Positions 19,126 to 27,394 of a DNA stretch of 64,000 nt are shown here, in pieces. The DNA lies in contig NZ_JBGNFV010000001.1 in the NCBI RefSeq assembly GCF_041449215.1, positions 1,091,001 to 1,155,000 on the forward strand, in the 5' to 3' direction. The position numbers were made by a program, and so were the translations under genes. How positions within the stretch are numbered: the first letter of the stretch is position 1; every line of letters starts with the position of its first letter. Under the pieces are notes generated by a model. The model did not search any database and was not told where the DNA came from. It saw only the letters and a list, made by a program, of their open reading frames with translations. Source of the DNA: Roseivirga sp. BDSF3-8 (GTDB lineage: Bacteria > Bacteroidota > Bacteroidia > Cytophagales > Cyclobacteriaceae).

Positions 19126-19283
19126 GGCGCAAGCATCGCGCTTGTGTCTGGCGCGGCATGCAATGCACTCCTTAGAGTGCAACATGCAGACCGTAGCGGA
19201 TACCCTACTTTCAGAGATGACTACTAACAGCCTGCAAGTTTTAGTCCAATCCATTCCGAACGAGCATTGCGTCGAACTACTGG
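19126..19283 (+). repeat. structured repeat, copy 5
   Basis: This is a good full-length copy from GGCGCAAGCATCGCGCTTG through TGGCGCGGCATGCAATGCA, the perfect TGCACTC/GAGTGCA-type dyad, and TTTTAGTCCAATCC, to a slightly altered end (GTCGAACTACTGG). The following 270 bases to the next gene are AT-rich and hold nothing else that I recognise. Confidence 0.85.
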
Positions 19284-19554
19284 AAAATAGGTAGGCATAA
19301 TTTGTTTTGATGGCACCTCTCAAAATGTAATCAGACTATTTTTAACAACCTTACACACTGCAATCAACTCTTTAAGCATATTAAAATCTAGCCGGATTAT
19401 ACCTTGTAAAACTTCACATTAATAACACATAGAGATAATATGCAAATCACATATCATCTCTAAAATATTAGCATGTTTAAGGGGTTAGGGCAAAACCAAA
19501 ATTACTAATTAAAAAATTTGTAAAAACTAAATTTATATTTTAATCGACTAGACT

Positions 19555-20652
19555 ATGAAAAAATTAGTACTTTTATTTACTGTATTGTTATTTAGTTATC
19601 CAGGGTTTTCGCAAATAGATATTAAAAATTTCCAGGTCACTTCACCAGTCAACCAAACATTCACATGGGGTGGGCCACGTTTCGACTATGATTTTGATAT
19701 ACGAGGCGATTACGGATACGATGAAATCAAACTCAGTGTATACTATGAATCTATAACATTTGACAATCTTGTCGGGCTGATTCGATGGAATAGAGAAGGA
19801 GACTACGACCTTAATTTCCCTTCATATTTTACAAAAGAGATGTGGGTAAATGTTGCCTATCGTTGGGATAATAGAAGCTTTACCACTAGTCCTTTGAAAA
19901 AATTCTATCTCGTTGTCGAATACCAAGGCAGCTCCAGGACTTTTTCATATACGATTCCGGATACCGATTCGGATAATGATGGCGTTTTTGACTCACAGGA
20001 TGATTGCCCAAATATAGCCGGACCAAGCTCTAATAACGGTTGTCCTTTAGGTAATCCTGATTTGCAATTTGTATACAATTCAATTGCTATTTTCAGTGAG
20101 TGTTCATCTTGCTCAAATAGCTTATCCTTTTTAGGAAGTGGTATACACATATTATCTCAACAATCCGGATCAATAATTATCCAGGGTCTTATTGAAAATA
20201 CGGGAGATGGCTCAGCAGGTAACAATAAAATAAAAGCATATTTATCTTCGAACACAAACATAGATAACAATGATACAGAACTAGTAATTACAAATTCCGA
20301 AAATGTGAATCCGATTTCTGGCAACAGTTCGGATGGTTTTGCATTTACTATTTTTGGTAATAACATTCCTTATGGCGTCAGTTTTGGTACTTATTATTTA
20401 ATCGTAAAAGTCGATGGAGAGAATATTATTAATGAAGAGAATGAAAACAATAACACCTTTTATTTTCGACTAAGATACAGAGAAAGTCTATTTTTAATGA
20501 GTTACCCAAAAACCATTTACAGCTTAGATAATTCTTACAGAATAAAAATTAACAACGAAAAGGAAGAAAAAGCAGCTTTCCATACCATCCAGGATGGTTT
20601 ATATATTATTCAGGATAGTGAGGGCGATAAAGCCAAGGTCATAAAGCAATAA
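19555..20652 (+). CDS. secreted TSP3/CARDB-type protein
   Basis: The product has 365 residues with a clear signal peptide (MKKLVLLFTVLLFSYPGFSQ). Residues ~140-165 hold a thrombospondin type 3 calcium loop (DTDSDNDGVFDSQDDCPN). Around 190-305 lies a CARDB-like beta-sandwich (LIENTGDGSAGNNKIKAYLS, KVDGENIINEENENNNTF). The last ~45 residues resemble a degenerate type IX secretion C-terminal domain (DGLYIIQD...KVIKQ). This combination is common among extracellular Bacteroidota proteins. It probably acts in adhesion or matrix binding. No enzyme motif is present. It is preceded by AT-rich DNA and followed by a 12-bp-stem hairpin. Confidence 0.75.
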   Translation: MKKLVLLFTVLLFSYPGFSQIDIKNFQVTSPVNQTFTWGGPRFDYDFDIRGDYGYDEIKLSVYYESITFDNLVGLIRWNREGDYDLNFPSYFTKEMWVNVAYRWDNRSFTTSPLKKFYLVVEYQGSSRTFSYTIPDTDSDNDGVFDSQDDCPNIAGPSSNNGCPLGNPDLQFVYNSIAIFSECSSCSNSLSFLGSGIHILSQQSGSIIIQGLIENTGDGSAGNNKIKAYLSSNTNIDNNDTELVITNSENVNPISGNSSDGFAFTIFGNNIPYGVSFGTYYLIVKVDGENIINEENENNNTFYFRLRYRESLFLMSYPKTIYSLDNSYRIKINNEKEEKAAFHTIQDGLYIIQDSEGDKAKVIKQ

Positions 20653-20688
20653 ATAATTGATTACAAGCATATAATGCTTTAACCTCTC

Positions 20689-20735
20689 AATAGCAGTAAG
20701 ATACAAGCAGCTAGCTTAGTGCCCTTACTGCTATT
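20689..20735 (+). terminator. hairpin terminator after the TSP3 protein gene
   Basis: AATAGCAGTAAG pairs with CTTACTGCTATT across a 23-base loop, followed by CTTATTT. It sits 37 bases after the stop codon. Confidence 0.6.
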
Positions 20736-21303
20736 CTTATTTGTAAAATGAAATATAATAGCTTAATTCTATAACTTAATTTCGAACTATTGTACGTAGG
20801 CTCCTCACTCCTCGGGCTCAGGCCCCCCTTTGGCGAAAGGTACTGTCTCGGCTCAGGATTGTTTAAGATGATGAGATGGTCAGGATTTGTCCATCCTGAC
20901 CATCATTTTATCTATTTTAATCCTGGTCTTCATATTGGGGACTGTGGCGTAATTGAGTCATGTACTTTGACAGTAGCTTAAGTGAGCCGTTTGACATACG
21001 CTGGTAAACGCACACGTCCCCGGGGTATGCTTCAGCGTTTCTAAGCATCATTCTACGCCCTCCCCCCTTTCGATCAAGCTGGGTACGCCTGCAGCCACTT
21101 TTCAGGTCAAAAGCGAAATAGCAATTCGAAGCGCGGCAGGTGGTATTGTGGTACCAGCTTAAACTATTGAAACAATGGTGAAATTGGCAGGAAAAGGCAT
21201 TTTTTTAAGTCGAGAAAACGAAATCTAAGTTAGATTCGTTAACTTAACGCATTACAAGCTGTAATGCACCTAATTAAAGCGATTCTAGATTTTAAAGGAA
21301 TAA
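20736..21303. other. intergenic region with a hairpin repeat
   Basis: No convincing gene is present. At 20855-20930 there is an imperfect long hairpin (see the separate repeat entry). Around 20815-20835 lies a scrap of the structured repeat (CCCCCCTTTGGCGAAAG). The last 130 bases are AT-rich and probably carry the promoter of the gene at 21304. Confidence 0.4.
20855..20930. repeat. interspersed long-hairpin repeat (second family)
   Basis: GATGATGAGATGGTCAGGAT pairs with ATCCTGACCATCATT around a TTGTCC loop. The outer arms CAGGATT and AATCCTGG are also roughly complementary. A related copy is at 26284-26334, and a scrambled piece is at 1036-1085. The form suggests a REP-like palindrome rather than a simple terminator. 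Confidence 0.55.
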
Positions 21304-21789
21304 ATGAGTCAAGCTACTCCCATATCATCATTAGAGGACGGAGATAAGGTAAAATCTGTACTTGAAAGAGTTTACAAGTCATTAAAGGATGCCACTAACG
21401 AAGTGGAAACGGCTTCGGAGCTTGCTAGACTAGGAGTTAAAAATGAGCTGATTCAAAAAATAGAAGAGTTTGAAAATAACCCTTTCAAGTTCTTAGTTCA
21501 AGACTATGAACGCTCTCAAGAAAGACTTGCCGGACTTATTGATAATATTGTTATCTCTTTTATCACAATTCAGAAAAGCCGCCTGGACAGTGCCTATCTC
21601 CTCAATACCAATTCGGATGCTTTGGTGATTGCATTACTGCTGAAAGAGGATACCAACGAGAACAGGGACGTATTTTACGACTTTTTAGATGAGTTGGAAG
21701 AGCTGTCTTCCAAGGTTCGCCCTGTGGTGGTTAGCTTCGTACAGGAAGGAGTAGTAAAAGGTCTGGATATTAAACGCACATTGTTGTAA
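21304..21789 (+). CDS. hypothetical protein, partner of HEPN-like gene
   Basis: This helical, acidic protein of 161 residues is not recognised. It has a probable coiled-coil stretch around residues 10-80 and no membrane segment. Its stop TAA is followed immediately by the TTG start of the HEPN-like gene, so the two are almost certainly co-translated. Such tight pairing suggests a functional pair, for example toxin plus partner, but the sequence does not show which role this protein has. Confidence 0.65.
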   Translation: MSQATPISSLEDGDKVKSVLERVYKSLKDATNEVETASELARLGVKNELIQKIEEFENNPFKFLVQDYERSQERLAGLIDNIVISFITIQKSRLDSAYLLNTNSDALVIALLLKEDTNENRDVFYDFLDELEELSSKVRPVVVSFVQEGVVKGLDIKRTLL

Positions 21790-22245
21790 TTGGAAAATCA
21801 CGTTAAGCAATCCCGTTATAATTTAAAATTCCTTGACACACTAGAATCTGAGCAACCTTCCTTATTTTTTGACTGGAAGTGCACCATCGCTTTCTACTGT
21901 GCTTTGCATGCAATTAAGGCCATGCTGGTTAGTAAAGGAATTCCTACGTCCAGCCACGAAGACATCAGGTCTGTCATCAACCACCGGAAAAATGCATCCT
22001 CTCCCGTAAATATAGAGTGTTACAAGGCCTATAACAGGTTATATAATATTTGTATGACCTCAAGGTATGATGGCTTTAAGAATATGGATGCTTGGAACGA
22101 TCAGTTCAGGAATGAATTTGACAGGGCAAAGCAAGACCTAACATATATACTCAAATACCTCCAGGGAAAGCATGATATAAAGGTGTATAAAAACCTAAAA
22201 GACAAGCCCCCTGTACCTTGTGCGATTGAAGACCCTGTCAAGTAA
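21790..22245 (+). CDS. HEPN-domain-like protein
   Basis: The product has 151 residues and starts at TTG 21790 directly after the preceding stop. Helical text such as FFDWKCTIAFYCALHAIKAML near residues 27-48 and KAYNRLYNICMTSRYDGF near 77-95 is typical of HEPN proteins, where a W..iaFY.alh helix packs against a later R/H-bearing helix. Many HEPN proteins are RNases in toxin-antitoxin or defence systems. Here the canonical R-x4-6-H motif is not clear (SRYDG is the closest), so catalysis is uncertain. It may instead be a scaffold. It is followed by repeat copy 6. Confidence 0.6.
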   Translation: MENHVKQSRYNLKFLDTLESEQPSLFFDWKCTIAFYCALHAIKAMLVSKGIPTSSHEDIRSVINHRKNASSPVNIECYKAYNRLYNICMTSRYDGFKNMDAWNDQFRNEFDRAKQDLTYILKYLQGKHDIKVYKNLKDKPPVPCAIEDPVK

Positions 22246-22305
22246 TACTCTTTTAACCAGAAAAGACCTCACCGTGGCTATTGCGCCATCACAACTGCCC
22301 CCCCT

Positions 22306-22465
22306 GACACAAGCGTCGCGCTTGTGTCTGGCGCGGCATGCAATGCGCTCCCTAGAGCGCGACATAGCAGACTGTAAGAGCAACCTCTACTATCAGCGGT
22401 AACCGCCAACTGTCTGCGGTTTTAGTCCACTACACTCCGGACGAGCCCCCGCTTGAACTAAGTAG
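22306..22465 (+). repeat. structured repeat, copy 6 (RAYT-associated subtype)
   Basis: This subtype has GACACAAGCGTCGCGCTTG, the GCGCTCC/GAGCGC dyad, TGTCTGCGGTTTTAGTCC, the ACTCCGGACGAG dyad and the end TTGAACTAAGTAGAG. It shares these features only with copy 7. A transposase-type ATG follows 49 bases after its end, as for copy 7. Confidence 0.85.
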
Positions 22466-22513
22466 AGTTTTTGTCTGGCACTACTATCTTCACCACCCAC
22501 AAACACAACCAGC

Positions 22514-22643
22514 ATGAGCCGGAAGTATACATTCCAAGATAGCAGCAGCCAGTATTTTATCAGTTGCCGTCGTCTATTGGATAGATCTCTTTATCCGTAA
22601 GGAGTATAAGGATATCATATTAGAAAGCTGGGAGTATTGTCAA
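22514..22643 (+). pseudogene. fragment of RAYT-like transposase
   Basis: The DNA matches the first ~130 bases of the element gene at 23345 (ATGAGCCGGAAGTATACATT, GTCTATTGGATAGA, AAGGAGTATAAGGATATCAT, AGCTGGGAGTATTG). An extra AGATAGCAGCAGC block and small indels break the frame. It ends abruptly at GTCAAA. Nothing downstream resembles the rest of a transposase. Confidence 0.75.
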
Positions 22644-22681
22644 AGCCTAAGCTTCCTTACAATTTTAGACAAAATAATAAA

Positions 22682-22709
22682 GGCTGTCTCCATAACATGT
22701 GAAACAGCC
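22682..22709 (-). terminator. terminator of the orphan lanthipeptide gene
   Basis: GGCTGT pairs with ACAGCC, and the sequence becomes T-rich beyond it on the minus strand. It lies ~20 bases past the stop of the precursor gene. Confidence 0.5.
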
Positions 22710-22729
22710 CCTGGTCATTTACATCAGGC

Positions 22730-22924
22730 TTAGGCCACGCAAATACATACAGAGTCTTCGGGCTGTTGTGTTTGGCATCCTAGGTCACAGGTAAAAATTA
22801 CTGTGTAGCATCCAATAAAAGGAATGGTGAGAACAAGAGGATATCCGCCCTTTATTTCCGGATTAGGTTTTGTAACAAAGCTTTTTACTTTGATTTCTTC
22901 TAAATTCATTTTTTTCTTTTTCAT
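22730..22924 (-). CDS. class I lanthipeptide (pinensin-like) precursor, orphan
   Basis: This 64-residue precursor has a leader with the Bacteroidota class I lanthipeptide pattern K-x-N-L-E-E-I-K-V-K-S-F-V-T (NLEEIKVKSFVT), ending in a Gly-Gly site (PEIKGG). The core of 37 residues has five Cys (GC, TC, GC, VC, IC) with several Thr and Ser that could be dehydrated. The leader should be read by a LanB-type dehydratase, but no lanB, lanC or transporter gene lies in this window, so modification would have to occur in trans. It has its own terminator and is flanked by repeat copies 6 and 7. It could also be a dead relic, although the frame is clean. Confidence 0.8.
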   Translation of the reverse strand: MKKKKMNLEEIKVKSFVTKPNPEIKGGYPLVLTIPFIGCYTVIFTCDLGCQTQQPEDSVCICVA

Positions 22925-23137
22925 AATGGTTAGTTTTTAATTCAACATGGTATAAAATAAAAACTTCATGAGCCTTCTGCAACTGTTTTTAATAAAAAGC
23001 CAATTATTTATTTTGTGTAAATGAAAATTTGTTTATTAAATTGTCTTTTATTTCGAATTAGGAATAAAAAATTTTGAATAGACCCTATCCCCTATCCACC
23101 TGATAGAACAGAAAAGGCTGATGTGATCATCAGCCCT
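22925..23137. other. AT-rich leader of the lanthipeptide gene
   Basis: This very AT-rich stretch upstream (minus strand) of the precursor should contain its promoter. No clear TAnnTTTG element is certain. No gene is seen. Confidence 0.3.
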
Positions 23138-23296
23138 GACACAAGCGTCGCGCTTGTGTCTGGCGCGGCATGCAATGCGCTCCCTAGAGCTCAACATGGC
23201 AGACCGTGACAGACACCTCCACCATCAGCTATAACAGCCAACTGTCTGCGGTTTTAGTCCACTACACTCCGGACGAGCCCCCTTTGAACTAAGTAG
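23138..23296 (+). repeat. structured repeat, copy 7 (RAYT-associated subtype)
   Basis: This copy is very close to copy 6 (GACACAAGCGTCGCGCTTG ... GTCTGCGGTTTTAGTCC ... TTTGAACTAAGTAG). It ends 49 bases before the ATG of the nearly complete transposase-like gene. Confidence 0.85.
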
Positions 23297-23344
23297 AGTT
23301 TTTGTCTGGCACTCCTATCTTCACCACCCAAAAACACAACCAGC

Positions 23345-23887
23345 ATGAGCCGGAAGTATACATTTAGAAGCCAGTATTTCATTAGTTTTGCCGTCCTCTA
23401 TTGGATAGACCTCTTCATCCGCAAGGAGTATAAGGATATCATATTAGAGAGCTGGGAGTATTGCCAGAAGGAAAAAGACCTGGAAATACATGGCTGGTGT
23501 ATTATGAGTAGCCATATACATATGATAGTGCGGTCTAAAGGCAGGCCACTGGAAAAGACCATTGGTGAAATGAAAAGCTACACCTCACGCAAACTTAGGA
23601 AAGTCATCACATCCAACGATAAGGAAAGTCGCCGCGAGTGACTGCTGGAGATGATGCAAAGGGCCGGAGGTGTAAACAGCAATAACCATGACTGGCAACT
23701 CTGGCAGCAGCATAACAAACCACTCGAACTCGCTACTCATGACCGGTTTTATGAGGCCTTGGAATACATTCATCAGAATCCTGTAGTTACCGGCACAGTA
23801 GACCTTCCCGAAGACTACCTCTACAGTAGTGCCAGAGACTTTTATGGTGACAAAAAGGGGTTTGTGGTATTGAGTTATATGGTTTAA
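23345..23887 (+). pseudogene. REP-associated (Y1/IS200-like, RAYT) transposase with one stop codon
   Basis: Full-length frame of ~180 codons. It shows the Y1-transposase/RAYT features of Bacteroidota: FAVLYWIDLFIRKEYKDI, WCIMSSHIHMIV with the metal-binding HxH, GEMKSYTSRKL, and the C-terminal YIHQNPV...YLYSSARDFYG. A single TGA at 23639-23641 stands where relatives have Trp (SRRE-stop-LLEMMQRAG). Everything else is intact. RAYTs are single-copy housekeeping-like transposases linked to dispersed palindromic repeats. Here the repeat family ends 49 bases upstream. The interruption could be recent decay or a sequence error. Confidence 0.85.
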
Positions 23888-23984
23888 CCAACACCCTTTA
23901 GCCCAATACCTTTGGGGACCAGACCACTTGAAAAATACCGCCTATTAATCTGGAGAAATTGAATAAGTCATTTTATTTTCACCT

Positions 23985-24674
23985 ATGGACATAATACAAA
24001 TCATACTAACTGCCATAATTGGCATAGTAGGTCTACTACCCGATACTTTCTCAAAAAATACCCGAAGCGATAACAAGGGCTACAGGATAAGAATTATCAC
24101 CATTTTGATACTGCTTATTGCATTGATAGCCAATAGCTCAATAGAATATAGAAAAAGAGAAAAAGCAGAGTCCGAAAAGGCCCTGGAAAAGGCTAAAGGC
24201 AAAGACCTCAAATTATTTGAATCTGAGGCATCTGACCTGATGCATACAGTTAGCGCTAATCTTTCTCAAATTCACACTGCCTATTCCATGGCAGAGAGCC
24301 GGGAAAATATTATAGGCACATTACATGAACACAAAGTCATGATAGAGGAAGACACGCTGGATATTTATTATGAGAAAGATCTTAAAGAAGTAGAAGAAGA
24401 TATTCAGGAGGAAGAAGCCGGTTTATTAGTGTCCAGAAACATTATAAATAAGTATAAAACAACCAATACAGTGATTGAAGACATTGAGTTATTTTTGGAA
24501 TTAACAGACGAAAGGTATAAGAATGAGATCATATCGGGATATCATACCTTTATCAACTTATTAGACGACGGCCCGCAAAAAAATAATACAGCTATTATAA
24601 AACAACAAACTGAAATTTACGAACTAATGAAACAATCCTATAAAGAACAGTACAAGAAAAAAATACTTGACTAA
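23985..24674 (+). CDS. two-TM coiled-coil protein, unknown
   Basis: The product has 229 residues. Two membrane segments at the N-terminus (residues ~3-19 and ~34-50) are followed by a long, charged, mostly helical cytoplasmic or periplasmic part with probable coiled coil (RKREKAESEKALEKAKGKD, then EEDTLDIYYEKDLKEVEED). No family is recognised. It sits in the repeat-rich plastic region and is AT-rich, so it may be accessory. No operon partner is visible, as repeats lie on both sides. Confidence 0.6.
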   Translation: MDIIQIILTAIIGIVGLLPDTFSKNTRSDNKGYRIRIITILILLIALIANSSIEYRKREKAESEKALEKAKGKDLKLFESEASDLMHTVSANLSQIHTAYSMAESRENIIGTLHEHKVMIEEDTLDIYYEKDLKEVEEDIQEEEAGLLVSRNIINKYKTTNTVIEDIELFLELTDERYKNEIISGYHTFINLLDDGPQKNNTAIIKQQTEIYELMKQSYKEQYKKKILD

Positions 24675-24690
24675 CCAATGCCCCACCCAT

Positions 24691-24859
24691 TGGCGCAAGC
24701 CCCCCTTGCCGCAAGCGTCGCGCTTGTGCCTGGCGCGGCATGCAATGCAATCTCCAGATTGCAACATAGCAGACCGTAGCGGATAACCCTACTTTCAGAG
24801 ATAACCGCCAATAGTCTGCATTTTTAGTCCAATCCTTTCTGGACGAGCAGGACCAATTG
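24691..24859 (+). repeat. structured repeat, copy 8
   Basis: This copy has a doubled 5' end (TTGGCGCAAGCC, then GCCGCAAGCGTCGCGCTTG), TGGCGCGGCATGCAATGCA, TTTTTAGTCCAATCC, and CTGGACGAGCAGGACCAATT. The AACTAAGTGG tail is missing because copy 9 starts at that point. Confidence 0.85.
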
Positions 24860-24868
24860 CCCCCAACT

Positions 24869-25043
24869 GGCGCAAGCGTCGCGCTTGTGCCTGGCGCGGC
24901 ATGCAATGCACTCCCTAGATTGCAACCATGCAGGCTGTAGCAGATGCCACCACTATCACAGTAACTACCAACAGCCTGCTAGTTTTAGTCCAATCCTTTC
25001 TGGACGAGCAGGACCAATTGCATTGCGCCCTCGAACTAAGTGG
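24869..25043 (+). repeat. structured repeat, copy 9 (best full-length example)
   Basis: This complete copy has stem 1 GGCGCAAGCG/CGCTTGTGCC, the centre TGGCGCGGCATGCAATGCA, GTAGCAGATGCCACCACTAT, stem GTCC/GGAC around AATCCTTTCT, the block CAATTGCATTGCGCCC, and the end TCGAACTAAGTGG. It is followed at the usual ~50 bases by a transposase scrap. Confidence 0.88.
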
Positions 25044-25092
25044 AATGGTTTGATTCTACTAACTATCTTCACCACCCAAAAACCCAACCAGC

Positions 25093-25149
25093 ATGAGCCG
25101 GTTGCTGTTGTCTATTGGACTGACCTTTTCATTCGGAAGGAGTATAAGG
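25093..25149 (+). pseudogene. small RAYT fragment (copy A)
   Basis: ATGAGCCGG, GTCTATTGGACTGACCTTTT and GGAGTATAAGG correspond to codons 1-3 and ~16-29 of the transposase at 23345, with the DNA between deleted. Confidence 0.65.
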
Positions 25150-25173
25150 TTACATTAACAATTTGGCTGGATC

Positions 25174-25722
25174 GTGACATTTAACAACATTGACTTGAGA
25201 TACTACCTGATCATACTGATAATTATGTTGACTGCCTGTGCCTTTTCGGCTAACAAGCCGCCGATGGATAGTACGGTAAAACTAACAGTCGTAAAATACG
25301 ATAATCAGAACCCCGGATTTGAGTTTAAGACCGATACACTCATCAACTCGAAACTTTTTGACCTGGCCAAAACAAAGGTTGACCTTTATTTCAGCCACAT
25401 AAACTTCCGGATACCCTATTACATCCCGACTAATAGCAATTATAAGGATAGCATTAAAGACAAAGAGTGCAACTGGTTAACCTATCCCGCCAATGTGAAA
25501 TGCTATGAATACCATAAGAAAGGTAGAGTTATCAAAATGAAGGTCGAAGGTAGTGGTACGATGAGTTCTTATAGCTATTCTTATGATAAAAACGACAGGG
25601 TAATTAAGATGACCAATAACGGCTCTAGCAATTACAAAATGAAATATGATACTAACGGTAATCTAATCAAATTGATAGTTGATGGGGACCTACAAAAGCA
25701 CCTATTATTCTACTATGAATAA
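25174..25722 (+). CDS. lipoprotein, duplicated family (copy A)
   Basis: The product has 182 residues from GTG 25174. The in-frame TTG at 25195, conserved in all three copies, may be the real start. The signal peptide has lipobox MLTAC. The C-terminal half carries YD-repeat-like turns (YEYHKKGRVIKMKVEGSG, YSYDKNDRVIKMTNNGSS, MKYDTNGNLIKLIVDGD), as in RHS/YD-type beta proteins. The copy at 27745 differs by only five residues over 182, and an older copy at 17275 carries a stop. The function is unknown. Surface exposure is likely. Confidence 0.75.
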   Translation: MTFNNIDLRYYLIILIIMLTACAFSANKPPMDSTVKLTVVKYDNQNPGFEFKTDTLINSKLFDLAKTKVDLYFSHINFRIPYYIPTNSNYKDSIKDKECNWLTYPANVKCYEYHKKGRVIKMKVEGSGTMSSYSYSYDKNDRVIKMTNNGSSNYKMKYDTNGNLIKLIVDGDLQKHLLFYYE

Positions 25723-25826
25723 AAATTATATGGTAGCGTCACCCTCGTGCCTGGCCCGGCGCTTCTGATTATAAGCTTCTTAGCCTTATATGAATATTAG
25801 CTCCATCACATGGTGAGGGCAACCAC

Positions 25827-26177
25827 CTACCCAAAGAAACACCCGTGCCTGTCTTTATCCACCATATCGATGAATTGCTCCAGGGTGTCTGCTGTAGCTG
25901 GGTCGTAGGGGTACCACTTCAGGTTTCCCCTCATCCAGTAGACCTTCCAGTTGTCTTTACTTTTCACATAAGTCGTTTTGGCTACATCCATATGCATGAT
26001 CTTTGATTTATCATCCCATTGGGGTCTTACTTCAAAAATGTACACATTCTGTCCCTCTATTCTGTAATCAAGGTCAAGCTGATCTCTTATTTCTTCAGCA
26101 GGGCGTTTCCTCGCCATGAAGTTTTCCAGGGCTTCTATAACATCAGTAGTGAAAATAGCATCCAGTTTACCTGCCAT
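25827..26177 (-). CDS. DUF3024 family protein (copy A)
   Basis: The product has 117 residues from ATG 26177 (MAGKLDAIFTTDVIEALENF). A TTG further upstream would add a tail not shared by copy B. It matches the DUF3024 pattern: an N-terminal helix, RPAEEIRDQLDLDYRIEG, VRPQWDDKSK, AKTTYVKSKDNWKVYWMR and the end DRHGCFFG. The family is small, widespread and uncharacterised. The protein is identical to that of copy B at 28397, showing that the duplication is recent. In copy B the gene follows fic. Here fic is missing. Confidence 0.85.
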   Translation of the reverse strand: MAGKLDAIFTTDVIEALENFMARKRPAEEIRDQLDLDYRIEGQNVYIFEVRPQWDDKSKIMHMDVAKTTYVKSKDNWKVYWMRGNLKWYPYDPATADTLEQFIDMVDKDRHGCFFG

Positions 26178-26283
26178 ACTTATCTCATTGTTTCCCAAGC
26201 AATATATAAAAGTTCTTACTACTTGCCATGGTTCATGTCATTAGTGTATGCACGGGCACATACCTGCGCCAAGGAGTGATATG

Positions 26284-26334
26284 AGATGATGAGATGGTCA
26301 GGGTTTTCTTTGTTGGCATCCTGATCATCATTTC
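26284..26334. repeat. interspersed long-hairpin repeat (second family), copy 2
   Basis: GATGATGAGATGGTCAGGG and CATCCTGATCATCATT form a long imperfect stem around a 15-18 base loop, matching the copy at 20855-20930. The remaining ~180 bases to the next gene are AT-rich with no gene. Confidence 0.5.
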
Positions 26335-26518
26335 ATTATTACCAACGCTGGCATTCACTTTATAGACTGGCGGCAATAGCTTAATACTTAACATATAGCT
26401 CATGTAAAAGGAACAACCTTTTCAGCAGGTTTTATGAAGCTTGCCTAAGCGAATACGATATTCATCCTTTGAATACTATTTTTTTCCACTAAATTTGATC
26501 TAAACCAAACTAATAAGC

Positions 26519-27106
26519 ATGAAAAAGCCCATCTTCCTTTTGCTAATGGCATTCACTATCCTATCATCCTACCAGGTAAAACAATTCGAAACATCTCCAA
26601 AAAAATACACGAATGAACTGATAGGCTGGACGGTAAAGATTCCGCCGGGCTGGGAAATAACTTCCCTGAAGGAGCAAAAACGGGTGGAAAAAATAGGCAT
26701 TGACCTCCTGGAAGATTTTGTAGAGCTTGATCCTGAAAAACTTTCTCATATTCTGGCCTTTCATAAAGGCCGCAATAATGCTTTTGACGCTAACCTTGAA
26801 ATAATTGACTCTATGAACCAGGTAAATTATGCAGAGAGAATGCATAATTTCAAATACATAATGATGGAGGCTTATAAGCGTGGGGGTATACCTGTAGACA
26901 CTACATCTTATACCGTACAGATAGATAAGATTCCTTTCCACGTCTTTATAGCGACAACAGTTACCCCTTCGGGCGTACCACTTACGCAGGAGATGTACCA
27001 CGGATGCATTAACAACTATGAACTGGGGGTAATGCTGGCGTACTCGGAAGAAAAAGAAAAGAAGGCGCTCAGGAAAGCATTGCTCAAAAGTAAATTTGCA
27101 AAATAG
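26519..27106 (+). CDS. secreted protein, unknown function
   Basis: The product has 195 residues with an N-terminal signal peptide (MKKPIFLLLMAFTILSSYQV). The text YTNELIGWTVKIPPGWEI resembles the opening strand of PsbP/DUF1795-like domains, small alpha/beta periplasmic proteins, but this is only a resemblance. The rest alternates helices and strands without recognised active-site residues. It lies between the two arms of the segmental duplication and was probably present before the duplication. Confidence 0.65.
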   Translation: MKKPIFLLLMAFTILSSYQVKQFETSPKKYTNELIGWTVKIPPGWEITSLKEQKRVEKIGIDLLEDFVELDPEKLSHILAFHKGRNNAFDANLEIIDSMNQVNYAERMHNFKYIMMEAYKRGGIPVDTTSYTVQIDKIPFHVFIATTVTPSGVPLTQEMYHGCINNYELGVMLAYSEEKEKKALRKALLKSKFAK

Positions 27107-27230
27107 GCTTGCTTGCTTCCTTTATGCATCTGAACAGAAACATAAAAAAGAGGAGAAAACCTCTCCCCTTTTGAATATCAACTCATTAGTGTATCAAACA
27201 ACTTGTGATGAGGCAGGTGCCCACCCATTG

Positions 27231-27386
27231 GCGCAAGCCCCCCTTGGCGTAAGCATCGCGCTTGTGCCTGGCGCGGCATGCAATGCACTCCCTAGAGTTC
27301 AACATAGCAGACCGTAGCGGATAACCCTACTTTCAGAGATAACCGCCACTAGTCTGCAAGTTTTAGTCCAATCCTTTCTGGACAAG
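27231..27386 (+). repeat. structured repeat, copy 10
   Basis: Counterpart of copy 8. It has the same doubled 5' end (TTGGCGCAAGCC, GGCGTAAGCATCGCGCTTG) and the same missing tail, ending at CTTTCTGGACAAG where copy 11 begins. Confidence 0.85.
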
Positions 27387-27394
27387 CCCCCTCT

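Larger units (their letters stand above)
24679..26226. repeat. segmental duplication, copy A (~1.55 kb)
   Basis: This block contains repeat copies 8 and 9, a transposase scrap, the lipoprotein gene and the DUF3024 gene. It recurs at 27218-28796 in the same order and orientation. Homology fades at the left near CCCACCCATTGGCGCAAG and at the right just at the 3' end of the fic gene of copy B, where copy A reads a few codon-like bases (ATGAACCATGGCAAGTAG on the minus strand) and then diverges. Confidence 0.85.

Noticed and set aside
22730-22924. Orphan precursor at 22.7 kb as a grasp-with-spasm substrate
   Set aside because: Its leader lacks the twin F-E-K-L motif and instead matches the lanthipeptide pattern V-x-S-F-V-T. 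The core is Cys-rich.
17275-23887. Stop-codon reassignment (Trp codons read as stops)
   Set aside because: TAG, TGA and TAA are all used as normal gene ends in the window, and many TGG codons remain intact. The stops are best seen as point mutations or errors.
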